35,507 nucleotides of DNA from Desulfobacterales bacterium (lineage in GTDB: Bacteria; Desulfobacterota; Desulfobacteria; Desulfobacterales; JAAELO01), in NCBI GenBank assembly GCA_024226555.1, contig JAAELO010000186.1, positions 1 through 35,507 of the forward strand, given 5' to 3'. The notes beneath the pieces were generated by a model. It made no database searches. It was not told the origin of the DNA and saw only the letters and a program-made list of their open reading frames with translations. This document shows, piece after piece, positions 24,467 to 31,976 of the stretch. Position numbers and translations under genes: made by a program. The stretch's first letter is position 1. Every line of letters starts with the position of its first letter.

Positions 24467-24563
24467 CGTTTTTTCCTTTATTACTTTCCTTGTTTCTATC
24501 CACTTTTCAGCATTTTCGATAAATCTTCAAGTAGATTTTTCTTTAATGTCTGGGAATTTATAT

Positions 24564-24579
24564 TGCAGGGGCTGTGCCA
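24564..24579 (-). promoter_or_regulatory. Sigma-54 promoter of the rtcA-rtcB operon
   Basis: On the minus strand TGGCACAGCCCCTGCA matches the -24/-12 consensus TGGCACRNNNNTTGCW at all but one base, with the correct GG-to-GC spacing. Predicted start near 24553, about 87 nt before the rtcA ATG. The activator gene rtcR diverges from the other side of this region, as expected for sigma-54/RtcR control. Confidence 0.9.
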
Positions 24580-24642
24580 AAAAAAATAAAAGATAATAAA
24601 ACACCTTTTACCGGGGTTTTATGGAAAAACATAAGAATTGCT

Positions 24643-24671
24643 TTGACTCATAAATTATAAAATTATATAAA
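24643..24671 (+). promoter_or_regulatory. Sigma-70 promoter of rtcR
   Basis: TTGACT, a 17-bp spacer, then TATAAA. It lies 28 bp ahead of the rtcR ATG, with AGAGAGG as ribosome site. This is a strong housekeeping promoter, consistent with constitutive production of the activator. Confidence 0.75.
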
Positions 24672-24698
24672 TAAATATATTATTATAGAGAGGATTAT

Positions 24699-26285
24699 AT
24701 GAAAAAAAATGTCGTTATTGGTGTATTAGGATCAAATCTTGATAGTGGTAAGAGTGTAAAAAGGTGGGAGAGGTGGCGCCCTTCAATATCCCTTTGTCAG
24801 CATGAAGATTTCCTTGTGGACCGCTTTGAACTCATTTACCAGAAAAGATTTAAAAACCTTGTTAGTACTGTTGTTGAAGATATTAATGATGTATCACCTG
24901 AAACCAAAGTTAATACATTTCCTGTGGCTCTTAATAATCCATGGGATTTTGGAGAGGTTTACGGAGAACTGTACAACTTTGCAAAGAATTATAACTTTGA
25001 TCCGGATAACGAGGAATACCTTATACACATTACAACAGGAACCCATGTTTTACAGATCTGCATGTTCCTGCTCACTGAATCAAGATATTTTCCGGCAAAA
25101 CTGATCCAGTCAAGCCCTTCTCAAAAACGTAATGGTGAAAACCCGGGTGAATTTACAATTATAGATCTCGATCTGTCCAAATATGATAACATTGCAATGA
25201 GATTTTTAGAGGAGAAAAGAGATGACATATCACTCTTAAAATCTGGTATTGAAACCAAAAACAAAGAGTTTAATGCTCTGATTGAACGAATAGAGTATGT
25301 TGCCGGAAGAAGTTATGATCCAATGCTTCTAACAGGCCCAACAGGAGCCGGAAAATCAAGACTGGCAAGAAAGATCTTCGATCTTAAGAAATCCAAACAT
25401 CAGGTTAAAGGAAATTTTGTTGAGTTAAACTGTGCAACTCTTAAAGGCGATGCCGCTATGTCAGCACTTTTTGGACATAAAAAAGGAGCTTTCACAGGAG
25501 CCCTTGAACAAAGAGATGGTTTTCTAATGGCTGCAAATGATGGAATGCTCTTTTTAGACGAGATTGGTGAATTGGGAGCAGACGAACAAACCATGCTCCT
25601 GCGTGCAGTTGAAGAGAAATGCTTTATTCCCATGGGCTCAGATAGTGAAGTAACAAGTGATTTCCAACTGATATGCGGAACAAACAGAGATCTTGAAAAA
25701 AGAGTTACGGAAGGGAAATTCAGGGAGGACCTTCTTGCAAGGATTAACCTCTGGACATTCAAAATGCCCGGTTTAAACAAAAGAGTTGAAGATATTGAAC
25801 CAAACCTTACCTATGAAATTGAAGAATTCTTTGAAAAAAGTGGTGTAAGGGTGAGATTCAACAAGGAATCAAAAGACCTGTTCCTTAAATTTGCCAAATC
25901 CAAAGATGCAATATGGTCTGCAAATTTCAGGGATCTGAATGGCGCTGTAACAAGAATGGCAACCCTTGCAGAAAGAGGCATCATGAATAAAAATGTTGTT
26001 TCTGAAGAGATCGATAGGTTGAATAGTTCCTGGAAAGGTAAAGAGACAGATCATGACATTGAAATATTGAACGAAGTACTTGGTGAAGAGAAAGCAATCA
26101 ATCTTGATCTTTTTGATAAGGTTCAATTAGCTGAAGTAATAAGAGTCTGCAAGAAGTCAAAATCACTGTCAGAAGCTGGTAGAAAACTTTTTTCCATATC
26201 AAGGGAAAGTAAAAAGAAAGTAAATGATTCTGACAGGCTGAGGAAATATCTTGCACGGTTTGATCTGATATTTCCCTTTGAGTAG
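24699..26285 (+). CDS. rtcR: RtcR, sigma-54 activator of RNA repair genes
   Basis: 528 residues. The N-terminal CARF-related sensor domain (1-~180; GVLGSNLDSGK, RWERWRPSISLCQHED, HITTGTH at 110-116) is followed by an AAA+ domain with Walker A GPTGAGKS (213-220), the sigma-54 loop GAFTGA (263-268), Walker B LFLDE (284-288) and the arginine-finger region. The C-terminal Fis-type helix-turn-helix (about 475-528) is SLSEAGRKLFSISRESKKKV. In the family, RNA ends carrying 2',3'-cyclic phosphate, including tRNA fragments, relieve CARF repression and turn on rtcBA. It is divergent from rtcA. A copy of its last ~49 codons occurs at 28566. Confidence 0.97.
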   Translation: MKKNVVIGVLGSNLDSGKSVKRWERWRPSISLCQHEDFLVDRFELIYQKRFKNLVSTVVEDINDVSPETKVNTFPVALNNPWDFGEVYGELYNFAKNYNFDPDNEEYLIHITTGTHVLQICMFLLTESRYFPAKLIQSSPSQKRNGENPGEFTIIDLDLSKYDNIAMRFLEEKRDDISLLKSGIETKNKEFNALIERIEYVAGRSYDPMLLTGPTGAGKSRLARKIFDLKKSKHQVKGNFVELNCATLKGDAAMSALFGHKKGAFTGALEQRDGFLMAANDGMLFLDEIGELGADEQTMLLRAVEEKCFIPMGSDSEVTSDFQLICGTNRDLEKRVTEGKFREDLLARINLWTFKMPGLNKRVEDIEPNLTYEIEEFFEKSGVRVRFNKESKDLFLKFAKSKDAIWSANFRDLNGAVTRMATLAERGIMNKNVVSEEIDRLNSSWKGKETDHDIEILNEVLGEEKAINLDLFDKVQLAEVIRVCKKSKSLSEAGRKLFSISRESKKKVNDSDRLRKYLARFDLIFPFE

Positions 26286-26339
26286 ATGGGGTTGGCAATT
26301 CTATCGATAGGTTCAATAGTGATCGAACAAGAAGTCTAT

Positions 26340-26550
26340 TAAGGGAATCTCTAAAAACTGCTCTTTGACTGAACTACTGTGTTATTCGAAATAAAAAACT
26401 GTTGTAAAATCGGCTCGTTATTTATTTCTCATCCTTGTATTTCAATCAAATTTCTAGTTATTAGCGACTCCTCCAGAATAGATACTCTGGAACCTAACTG
26501 CCTAATAACACATAATATATAAAAAGTGTTACTTAGAAGAGGTTCCCTTA
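26340..26550. mobile_element. Compound MITE-like element, complete
   Basis: TAAGGGAATCTCTAAAAACTG starts a core (GAACTACTGTGTTATTCG, AAAACTGTTGTAAAATCGGC) ending at TAGTTATTAG. This is joined to a mini-element with the inverted ends GGAACCTAACTGCCTAATAA and GTTACTTAGAAGAGGTTCCC. It is a near-copy of 6846-7036 but with the mini-element on the right and inverted. It lies 54 bp after the rtcR stop. Confidence 0.85.
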
Positions 26551-26613
26551 ATATAGAATTCTAAATTTACAGAAGCCTATCCCCCAAATATATTAACAAA
26601 GAAAATCCTCTGC

Positions 26614-26677
26614 AAAGCGAACAATCCTTAAATCTTGTTTGTTCTATTGAATTCCAGACTTTTGAAAAATTTGATAA
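26614..26677. repeat. Partial copy of the 21570 dispersed repeat
   Basis: CTGCAAAGCGAACAATCCTT, CTTGTTTGTTCTATTG and CCAGACTTTTGAAAAATTTGA match 21560-21622 with some drift. The AAATAAAAGC half is absent. Confidence 0.6.
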
Positions 26678-26759
26678 ACACATTATGCAAAAAAGAAAGA
26701 TTGATTCTCAAAATATGTTCATTTTATAAGCAACAAATTTGATTTAAGACTATATATTA

Positions 26760-26788
26760 TTGACACTTCTTATATTTAACGGTAAGTT
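26760..26788 (+). promoter_or_regulatory. Possible promoter of the GAF-like membrane protein gene
   Basis: TTGACA, 17-bp spacer, TAAGTT: perfect -35, weak -10. It lies 47 bp before the ATG. Confidence 0.4.
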
Positions 26789-26834
26789 CATCTCGTGTAA
26801 TGCCCTGTGAAACCTACTAATATAAGGGAACTTG

Positions 26835-27965
26835 ATGAAATCATTAAAAGATATATTCAGCCTTAATGGTATAGTTAATATTTTAATAGCTATAATATGT
26901 AGTTTAGTTGCCTGGTTGCTGAGTTTAATTATACTAAAATATTTTCCTAATCTCCCAAACAAAATTCAGTTGAAATACGTTGGAGTATCTTTCATATTTT
27001 TATTTTCATTTGGGTTTCTATTTTTTCTTAAAAGGATAGTAATAAAGAAAATTAAAAATGAAGTATTAGAGGAAGAAGGAAAGAAACATTTAGAACTTGT
27101 AAAATTGATCAAAAAATTCATTTGTTATAACCAGGGTTGGTTAGCCCAATTTTCATTTCTAGCAGGGGAAATCCATAAAAATATAAAGAGTGAATATAAT
27201 AAAGGTGATAAAAGCAATCCAAAAACCCTGGAAAAAAATTGTAAAATAATCGAAGGTCAGCTTAATGAATATTTAAGTGAAATTTTTAAAAAGAATTGTA
27301 ATTACTTTTTTGATCACTTTAACAATCGCTCGCAAAAAAAACCAAGAGTATGTCTTAAAATTGTATTAAAAAATGGTGATGTTGCTGCAATGTATAGAGA
27401 TAGGTATGAATACACAGTGAGATATCCAATTGATGATAATAAAGGATTTAAAACTGTTAATAAAAATGGAAACCCTTATTTCTGTAATGATATACCCCAA
27501 GCAGCAAGAGATGAAAAATATTATAATTATAGACTTGATAATAAAAAAGTGAAACGTTTGTACTTTAATAATTTTAATGAAAAGAAACCAGCTCAAAACA
27601 ATATAAACTGGCAAGAATGCTGGAAAAAGAATGAAATTGATGGAGAATTAAAAGATACATCTTTTGAATCATGTTATAAATCCACTTTAATTATCCCATT
27701 AACTCTTGTAAACAATGATGGATTGCAGGATTCTTTTAGAAAACATTTTAAAATACCACATTTAGTTGATGAAAATTCTAACCAAAGAGCAATATATGGA
27801 TATTTATGTTTTGATCATCAGGAAACAGATTATTTCATTGAAGAAATAGATTGTAGGATTGGGTATGTTTTTGCTGATATTCTTTCTGTCTATCTTATTC
27901 ATATGTTGGTTTTTACGCAATACTCAGAAACGTACAACAATGCATGCAATGTATTTAAAAAATAA
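26835..27965 (+). CDS. Membrane protein with GAF-like domain
   Basis: 376 residues from the ATG at 26835 (AAGGGA 5 bp upstream; the codon before it is TTG). Two N-terminal membrane helices (about 15-37 and 48-66) precede a charged coiled region (KIKNEVLEEEGKKHLELVKLI), a helical middle, and a C-terminal beta-rich domain. Its end (STLIIPLTL ... YGYLCFDHQETDYFIEEID ... YVFADILSVYLI) is the pattern I associate with GAF-like sensor domains. No output domain is present. It is AT-richer than rtcR and lies between rtcR and a copied rtcR 3' end, so it is probably an inserted accessory gene. Function unknown; a sensing or defence-related role is conjecture. Confidence 0.7.
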   Translation: MKSLKDIFSLNGIVNILIAIICSLVAWLLSLIILKYFPNLPNKIQLKYVGVSFIFLFSFGFLFFLKRIVIKKIKNEVLEEEGKKHLELVKLIKKFICYNQGWLAQFSFLAGEIHKNIKSEYNKGDKSNPKTLEKNCKIIEGQLNEYLSEIFKKNCNYFFDHFNNRSQKKPRVCLKIVLKNGDVAAMYRDRYEYTVRYPIDDNKGFKTVNKNGNPYFCNDIPQAARDEKYYNYRLDNKKVKRLYFNNFNEKKPAQNNINWQECWKKNEIDGELKDTSFESCYKSTLIIPLTLVNNDGLQDSFRKHFKIPHLVDENSNQRAIYGYLCFDHQETDYFIEEIDCRIGYVFADILSVYLIHMLVFTQYSETYNNACNVFKK

Positions 27966-27990
27966 ATATACATGAAATAGAATTAGAAAA

Positions 27991-28134
27991 TTATTTTCTC
28001 TTTTTTGAATCCCGATTAGACTCTTTAGATTCTGTAACAGTCACTATATGTCCATTATTAGCTTTACGAACACATTCTTCAGCATATTTAACAAAAGAAC
28101 TGTCAACCGTAACGATATGATTAGCTTGTTCCAT
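27991..28134 (-). CDS. Small protein of 47 residues
   Basis: Begins MEQANHIVTVDSSFVKYAEE, contains HIVTV twice (residues 6-10 and 29-33) and ends with the basic tail SNRDSKKRK. GGAG sits 7 bp ahead of the ATG, a good ribosome site. It is convergent with the GAF-like gene, 25 bp from its stop. No family recognised. The clear ribosome site and the internal repeat make chance less likely. Confidence 0.55.
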   Translation of the reverse strand: MEQANHIVTVDSSFVKYAEECVRKANNGHIVTVTESKESNRDSKKRK

Positions 28135-28241
28135 AATAAATCTCCAAATTGATTATATATAAAATATAATATCTATACCAACACTATCTATGATTTTATG
28201 ATGTGTCAAATTAAATATAATTAATTATTTACTGTTTATAT

Positions 28242-28373
28242 AGGGAATCTCTAATAACCGCCTTTTAAATGAACTACTTCGTTATTACGAAAAAAAAACT
28301 GTTGTAAAACCAATTCGTTATTTTTTCTAATGCCTTGTATTTCAATCAAAATTCTAATTATTAGAGGTTCCCC
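28242..28373. mobile_element. MITE-like element, subtype A
   Basis: TATAGGGAATCTCTAATAACC ... TAATTATTAGAGGTTCCCC. Core AAACTGTTGTAAAACCAATTCG. About 132 bp. It lies about 110 bp upstream of the 47-residue ORF start. Confidence 0.85.
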
Positions 28374-28565
28374 TGTAACTATTGAGAAGTTAATAAATAA
28401 TATCATTTCTATAAAACTCATAAAACACGATGTGTCAGCAGTTGTATCTTTTTTTTGATATGATCACACTGTTTAATTTTTCTGTATTACCAATAACAAA
28501 GTTAGTTTATTGCTAAAGGCGTACAACGCGTTAATTACAACATTTGTAAACCATATAAAAAGCCC
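28374..28565. other. Intergenic, no gene seen
   Basis: AT-rich spacer between a repeat element and the rtcR fragment. No supported frame or RNA. Confidence 0.4.
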
Positions 28566-28712
28566 TAAGCAATAAGTCTGCAAGAGTCAAAATCACTGTC
28601 TGAAGTTGGAAGAAAACTTTTTTCCATATCAAAGGAAAGTAAAAAGAAAGTAAATGATTCTGACAGGCTGAGGAAATATCTTGCTCGGTTTGATCTGGTA
28701 CTTCCCTTATTT
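28566..28712 (+). pseudogene. Copied 3' end of rtcR (DNA-binding domain fragment)
   Basis: About 145 bp match rtcR 26134-26277 at roughly 90 % identity, covering residues ~479-527, the helix-turn-helix. One base is missing in CAAGAGTC (rtcR CAAGAAGTC). The rest of the frame is open (ESKSLSEVGRKLFSIS, KESKKKVNDSDRLRK) and runs to a TAA near 28735. No start codon or ATPase part is present. Most changes are silent or conservative, so the copy is fairly recent or was once constrained. Confidence 0.92.
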
Positions 28713-28887
28713 CTCAAATTTAGTATTGATCAGTAAAAATAAGAATTATTCAAAAGAGATGTTGTTAAATATTAATTTACCCCTTGTACTATTTTTGTAC
28801 AATAAAGATTTAACAATTACTCATAGTGGTTTGGTTTGAAATGCTGTTTACACAAGCGTTTTTTAATGTTAAATGAATTTTAACTAT

Positions 28888-29061
28888 AGGGAACCTGATA
28901 ATTAGAATTTTGATTTAAATTCAGATTATAAAAGCTTTTGTTTTATAAAATTTACAGTTTTTTTATGAAGATACTCCGTTTTTTTTTAACAACTTATGTA
29001 GTTTGGTCAAAATAACAAAACTAAAGCTTTTTGTTTTATAGGCAGTTATTATAGATTCCCC
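28888..29061. mobile_element. MITE-like element, subtype B
   Basis: ATAGGGAACCTGATAATTAG ... GTTATTATAGATTCCCCTAA. The interior (AAAGCTTTTGTTTTATAAAA, AAGATACTCCGTT, AACAACTTATGTAGTTTGG) matches 13307-13531. About 174 bp. Confidence 0.8.
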
Positions 29062-29138
29062 TAAAAATTATAAATATATTGCAAAAGTACAAACAAAAAT
29101 TGAGTATTTGTGCATTGTAAGTATAGTCAGGAAACAGA

Positions 29139-29696
29139 ATGAAAGAAAATCCAAGAATTAAAACAGAACGATTGTTACTGAGACCATTCGAACTCTCTGA
29201 TGCTAATGATATCCAGCGATTGGCTGGAGATAAAGCTATCGCAGATACCACACTCAACATACCGCATCCTTACGAGGATGGTATGGCCGAGGAGTGGATT
29301 TCAACTCATCGTCCTCAATTTGAGGCAGGAGAACTTGTAAATTTTGCTATTGTCTCAAAGGTATCCAACGAACTAATGGGAGCTATAGGGTTGATTATAG
29401 TTCCTCAATTTGAGAGAGCAGAGCTTGGTTACTGGATTGGAAGACCATACTTGAAAAATGGATACTGTACAGAAGCAAGCAAGGCTGTTCTTCATTACAG
29501 CTTTAATACAATGAAGCTGAATCGTATTTACGCGTTTCACTTAAGCCGTAATCCTTCATCGGGCAGAGTGATGCAAAAAATAGGCATGACTCACGAGGGC
29601 AGAGCTCCTCAACATACGAAGAAGTGGAATAAATTTGAAGACCTGGAACAATATGGAATACTAAAGGAAGCATTTGAAAAAAGGATGGTCGGATAA
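29139..29696 (+). CDS. RimJ/RimL-like N-acetyltransferase
   Basis: 185 residues. The N-terminal KTERLLLRPFELSDANDIQRL is the classic start of the RimJ/RimL GNAT group. AELGYWIGRPYLKNGYCTEASKAVLHYSF holds the acetyl-CoA-binding region, and HLSRNPSSGRVMQKIGMTHEG is motif B with the N-x-x-S/A-x-x-V/L pattern. Enzymes of this group acetylate protein N-termini or small amines in the cytosol. AGGAAACAG precedes the ATG. Its neighbours on the same strand are 80 bp or more away, so co-transcription is uncertain. Confidence 0.92.
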   Translation: MKENPRIKTERLLLRPFELSDANDIQRLAGDKAIADTTLNIPHPYEDGMAEEWISTHRPQFEAGELVNFAIVSKVSNELMGAIGLIIVPQFERAELGYWIGRPYLKNGYCTEASKAVLHYSFNTMKLNRIYAFHLSRNPSSGRVMQKIGMTHEGRAPQHTKKWNKFEDLEQYGILKEAFEKRMVG

Positions 29697-29776
29697 CCAA
29701 TAGATGAAGCTTGTTCGTATGTCGCTGCAGTGAGTTGGGACTGCTAAAGGTTAGCTAACACTTAAAAAGGTATAAA

Positions 29777-30211
29777 ATGAAAATATTCCTGATTTTTGTA
29801 ATTGCAATAGTCGCTTCAATGAGCAGCTTTGTTGTTCATATTGCAACTGTAGATTGGTTGCCAGTCTGGATAGGTAACCAAATGCAGGGGATAAATATTC
29901 AGCCATCCTGGAGCGTTCGTTATGTTGCTGCAGTTACATCAGTAGAATATGGCTTAGCAGGCATTGTACTATATTCTCTTGCCCGCGAAAAACTTTTAGT
30001 TTTTGGTACATTTAAAACAGCCATAATCTTTTCAATTCTACTTGCATCCATCCATGGTGCGTTTGTTCGACAACCTTTAATGGATTATTTAGTTGGAAAT
30101 CCCATGCATGTTGCATTAGTACAAAATGCCTTCAAGTGGCTTATATGGCTAATTATGTCATTTGTTATTGTGTATGGTTATGAGTTTATAGTCAAAAGAA
30201 ACAGGTGTTAA
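29777..30211 (+). CDS. Small integral membrane protein
   Basis: 144 residues with four hydrophobic helices: about 3-26, 47-68, 80-97 and 113-135. Notable is MQGINIQPSWSVRYVAAVTSVEYG ahead of helix 2 (MQGINIQPSW then SVRYVAAVTSVEYG). The C-terminus is short and basic (KRNRC). AAAGG 6 bp ahead of the ATG. I do not recognise the family. It lies between a GNAT and an oxidoreductase gene on the same strand. Confidence 0.75.
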   Translation: MKIFLIFVIAIVASMSSFVVHIATVDWLPVWIGNQMQGINIQPSWSVRYVAAVTSVEYGLAGIVLYSLAREKLLVFGTFKTAIIFSILLASIHGAFVRQPLMDYLVGNPMHVALVQNAFKWLIWLIMSFVIVYGYEFIVKRNRC

Positions 30212-30291
30212 CAAGCTGATAAACAGAAATCAAATAGTTGGATTTTATTGAATCATGCTCAACAGATAATAAAGGAATTTGAAATTAAATC

Positions 30292-31488
30292 ATGTCAAAA
30301 TTATTCACCCCCTCAAAAATAGGCACTTTGGAGCTGAAGAATCGTTTTGTTTGCTCAGCTACAGTGGAATGTCTGGTTTCAGAAGACAATATTATAACAG
30401 ATAAATATTTGAAAGTTCACAACAGACTTTCAAAAGGTGGTGTCGGACTGATTATACCCGGAAACTACTTTGTAAGTAAATCAGGGGTTGCTGTTGCCCG
30501 GAATTTAGTCATTGATAATGACAAAGTGATAGATGATCTACAGAAATTAACAAGTATTGCTCATGACAATGGGTCAAGAATAATTGCACAATTAAACCAT
30601 GGGGGGCGACAGTGCAGCCCTGAAGTTATCGGCCAAACACCTTTATCTCCATCCTCAGTGAAAGACAGTCTAACAGGAATTCGTCCTATAGAGATTAAAA
30701 CCGAAGAGATTAAAGAGACAATAAAGTCATTCGCAGAAGCAGCATTAAGAACTAAACAAGCAGGATTTGACGGAGTTCAAATAAATGCTGCACATGGATA
30801 TCTGATCAATCAATTTTTGAGCACACGTACAAACCGAAGAAAAGATAACTGGGGAGGCTCACTTGAAAACCGAATGCGTTTTCTTATAGCAATATATGAA
30901 GGTATTCGAAATAAGGTGGGTAAGACGTTTCCTGTATTAGTTAAAATAAATGCCCAGGATAATATAAAAAAAGGTGTTACACTGTTTGAGAGTATTGCTT
31001 TATGCAAAAAGCTGGAATCAATTGGAATTGATGCCATTGAAATCAGTGGTGGGATAAAAGAAACCGGTTTTACTACAACCAAAGGGGATATTCCTGAAGA
31101 TATACTACTTACGAATGTTAACATGCTGAAACGTATGTTGTTTAAATTTATCAGGGGAAAATTAAAAAAGGCTGCTAAATTTCAAGAAGGCTATCATCTA
31201 TCTTGCGCAACAGCTATCAAAAATAGCGTTAGTGTTCCTATTATCTTAGTTGGGGGAATAAGAAGAAGAGAGATGATGGAAGGTATCCTTGAAAACGGAA
31301 ATGCTGACTTTGTTTCCATGTCTCGTCCTTTTATCCGACAACCAAACCTGGTTAATAAATTATTAGAAAAACCCGACTCAGAGTGTATTGCTTGCGTTAA
31401 TTGCAATAGATGTACTGTAGAAATTACTGTTAATAATAAACCTTTGCGGTGTTACTATATCCCACAAAAAAAAGAAGTTAGTAAATAA
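30292..31488 (+). CDS. Old yellow enzyme family NADH:flavin oxidoreductase
   Basis: 398 residues forming one TIM barrel that binds FMN. Evidence: LFTPSKIGTLELKNRFVCSA, AQLNHGGRQ, INAAHGYLINQFLSTRTNRR followed by DNWGGSLENRMRF, and VPIILVGGIR near the end, all family signatures. The C-terminal CIACVNCNRC plus LRCYY supplies a cysteine cluster resembling the 4Fe-4S site of 2,4-dienoyl-CoA-reductase-type members, but the second flavin/NAD domain of that enzyme is absent. Substrate probably an unsaturated carbonyl compound; not determinable here. The ribosome site (AAAGGAATTT) is rather far from the ATG. Confidence 0.92.
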   Translation: MSKLFTPSKIGTLELKNRFVCSATVECLVSEDNIITDKYLKVHNRLSKGGVGLIIPGNYFVSKSGVAVARNLVIDNDKVIDDLQKLTSIAHDNGSRIIAQLNHGGRQCSPEVIGQTPLSPSSVKDSLTGIRPIEIKTEEIKETIKSFAEAALRTKQAGFDGVQINAAHGYLINQFLSTRTNRRKDNWGGSLENRMRFLIAIYEGIRNKVGKTFPVLVKINAQDNIKKGVTLFESIALCKKLESIGIDAIEISGGIKETGFTTTKGDIPEDILLTNVNMLKRMLFKFIRGKLKKAAKFQEGYHLSCATAIKNSVSVPIILVGGIRRREMMEGILENGNADFVSMSRPFIRQPNLVNKLLEKPDSECIACVNCNRCTVEITVNNKPLRCYYIPQKKEVSK

Positions 31489-31495
31489 TGTATAT

Positions 31496-31627
31496 AGGGA
31501 ACCTCTAATAATTAGAATTTTGGATAAAATACAAGGCATTTCAAAAAATAACGAGCCGATTTTATTACAGTTTTTTTTGGAAATAACAAAGTGTTTTGCC
31601 AAAAGAACAGTTATTAGAGATTCCCTA
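31496..31627. mobile_element. MITE-like element, subtype A, reverse orientation
   Basis: TATAGGGAACCTCTAATAATT ... ACAGTTATTAGAGATTCCCTATA. The core reads as the reverse complement of 35366-35497. TA repeats at both ends look like a TA target duplication. It begins 7 bp after the oxidoreductase stop and could end its transcript. Confidence 0.88.
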
Positions 31628-31765
31628 TATTTATAAAAACTTGATTCATTTGTTTTCCACATACAAAAACTATGTTGTAATCACCAAAATATGTCAATTT
31701 GTCACGGAGGTCCCTAATGTCCTCCTTATTTATTAGAGGTTCTCAAGATTCAATTTAGTATAGAA

Positions 31766-31794
31766 TTGTCACTTTATAAAATATGTGATAGATT
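31766..31794 (+). promoter_or_regulatory. Possible promoter ahead of the permuted tRNA
   Basis: TTGTCA, a 17-bp spacer, then TAGATT. Predicted start near 31801, 37 bp before the tRNA 3' half. Confidence 0.4.
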
Positions 31795-31837
31795 ATTTTA
31801 AAAAGGATTATGGATCATTTCCTTCAGAAATTCGAAA

Positions 31838-31918
31838 TCAGGTGCCGTAAGGCTTCGCAGGTTCGAATCCTGCCTTCTGAAAAATTTTCAGATGTAGCAA
31901 AGTGGCAAATGCGCCTGA
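31838..31918 (+). tRNA. Candidate circularly permuted class II tRNA (3' half before 5' half)
   Basis: The 3' half comes first: anticodon-stem strand TCAGG (31838-31842), long variable arm TGCCGTAAGGCTTC with a GCC/GGC stem, T arm GCAGG-TTCGAAT-CCTGC (31857-31873), acceptor strand CTTCTGA (31874-31880), then A. Six bases later the 5' half follows: acceptor strand TCAGATG (31888-31894), TA, D arm GCAAAGTGGCAAATGC with the GG of the D loop, G, and anticodon-stem strand CCTGA (31914-31918). The acceptor strands pair 6 of 7 (one T-T mismatch), the anticodon stem 5 of 5. Reassembled, this is a complete ~82-nt class II (Leu/Ser-type) tRNA. If joined at position 32/33 the loop reads CTCGAAA, anticodon CGA, but the junction is a guess. 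Alternative: the remnant of two tandem copies or an attachment site. Confidence 0.5.
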
Positions 31919-31927
31919 CCATTATAT

Positions 31928-31962
31928 TTCGGAAAGGCATATTTTATATATGTCTTTCCGAA
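31928..31962. other. Long hairpin after the tRNA 5' half
   Basis: TTCGGAAAGGCATA pairs with TATGTCTTTCCGAA (13 pairs plus one G-T). The T tract on the plus strand comes 10 bp later (CCATTTTTTATT), so it is an imperfect terminator for the tRNA transcript. It may also end the hydrolase transcript from the other side. Confidence 0.6.
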
Positions 31963-31976
31963 TGCTTCTCCATTTT

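Noticed and set aside
29697-29776. Possible integron attC site between the GNAT and small membrane protein genes (GGTTAGCTAACAC)
   Set aside because: The core sites do not fit RYYYAAC/GTTRRRY, there is no second site at other gene borders and no integrase gene in view.
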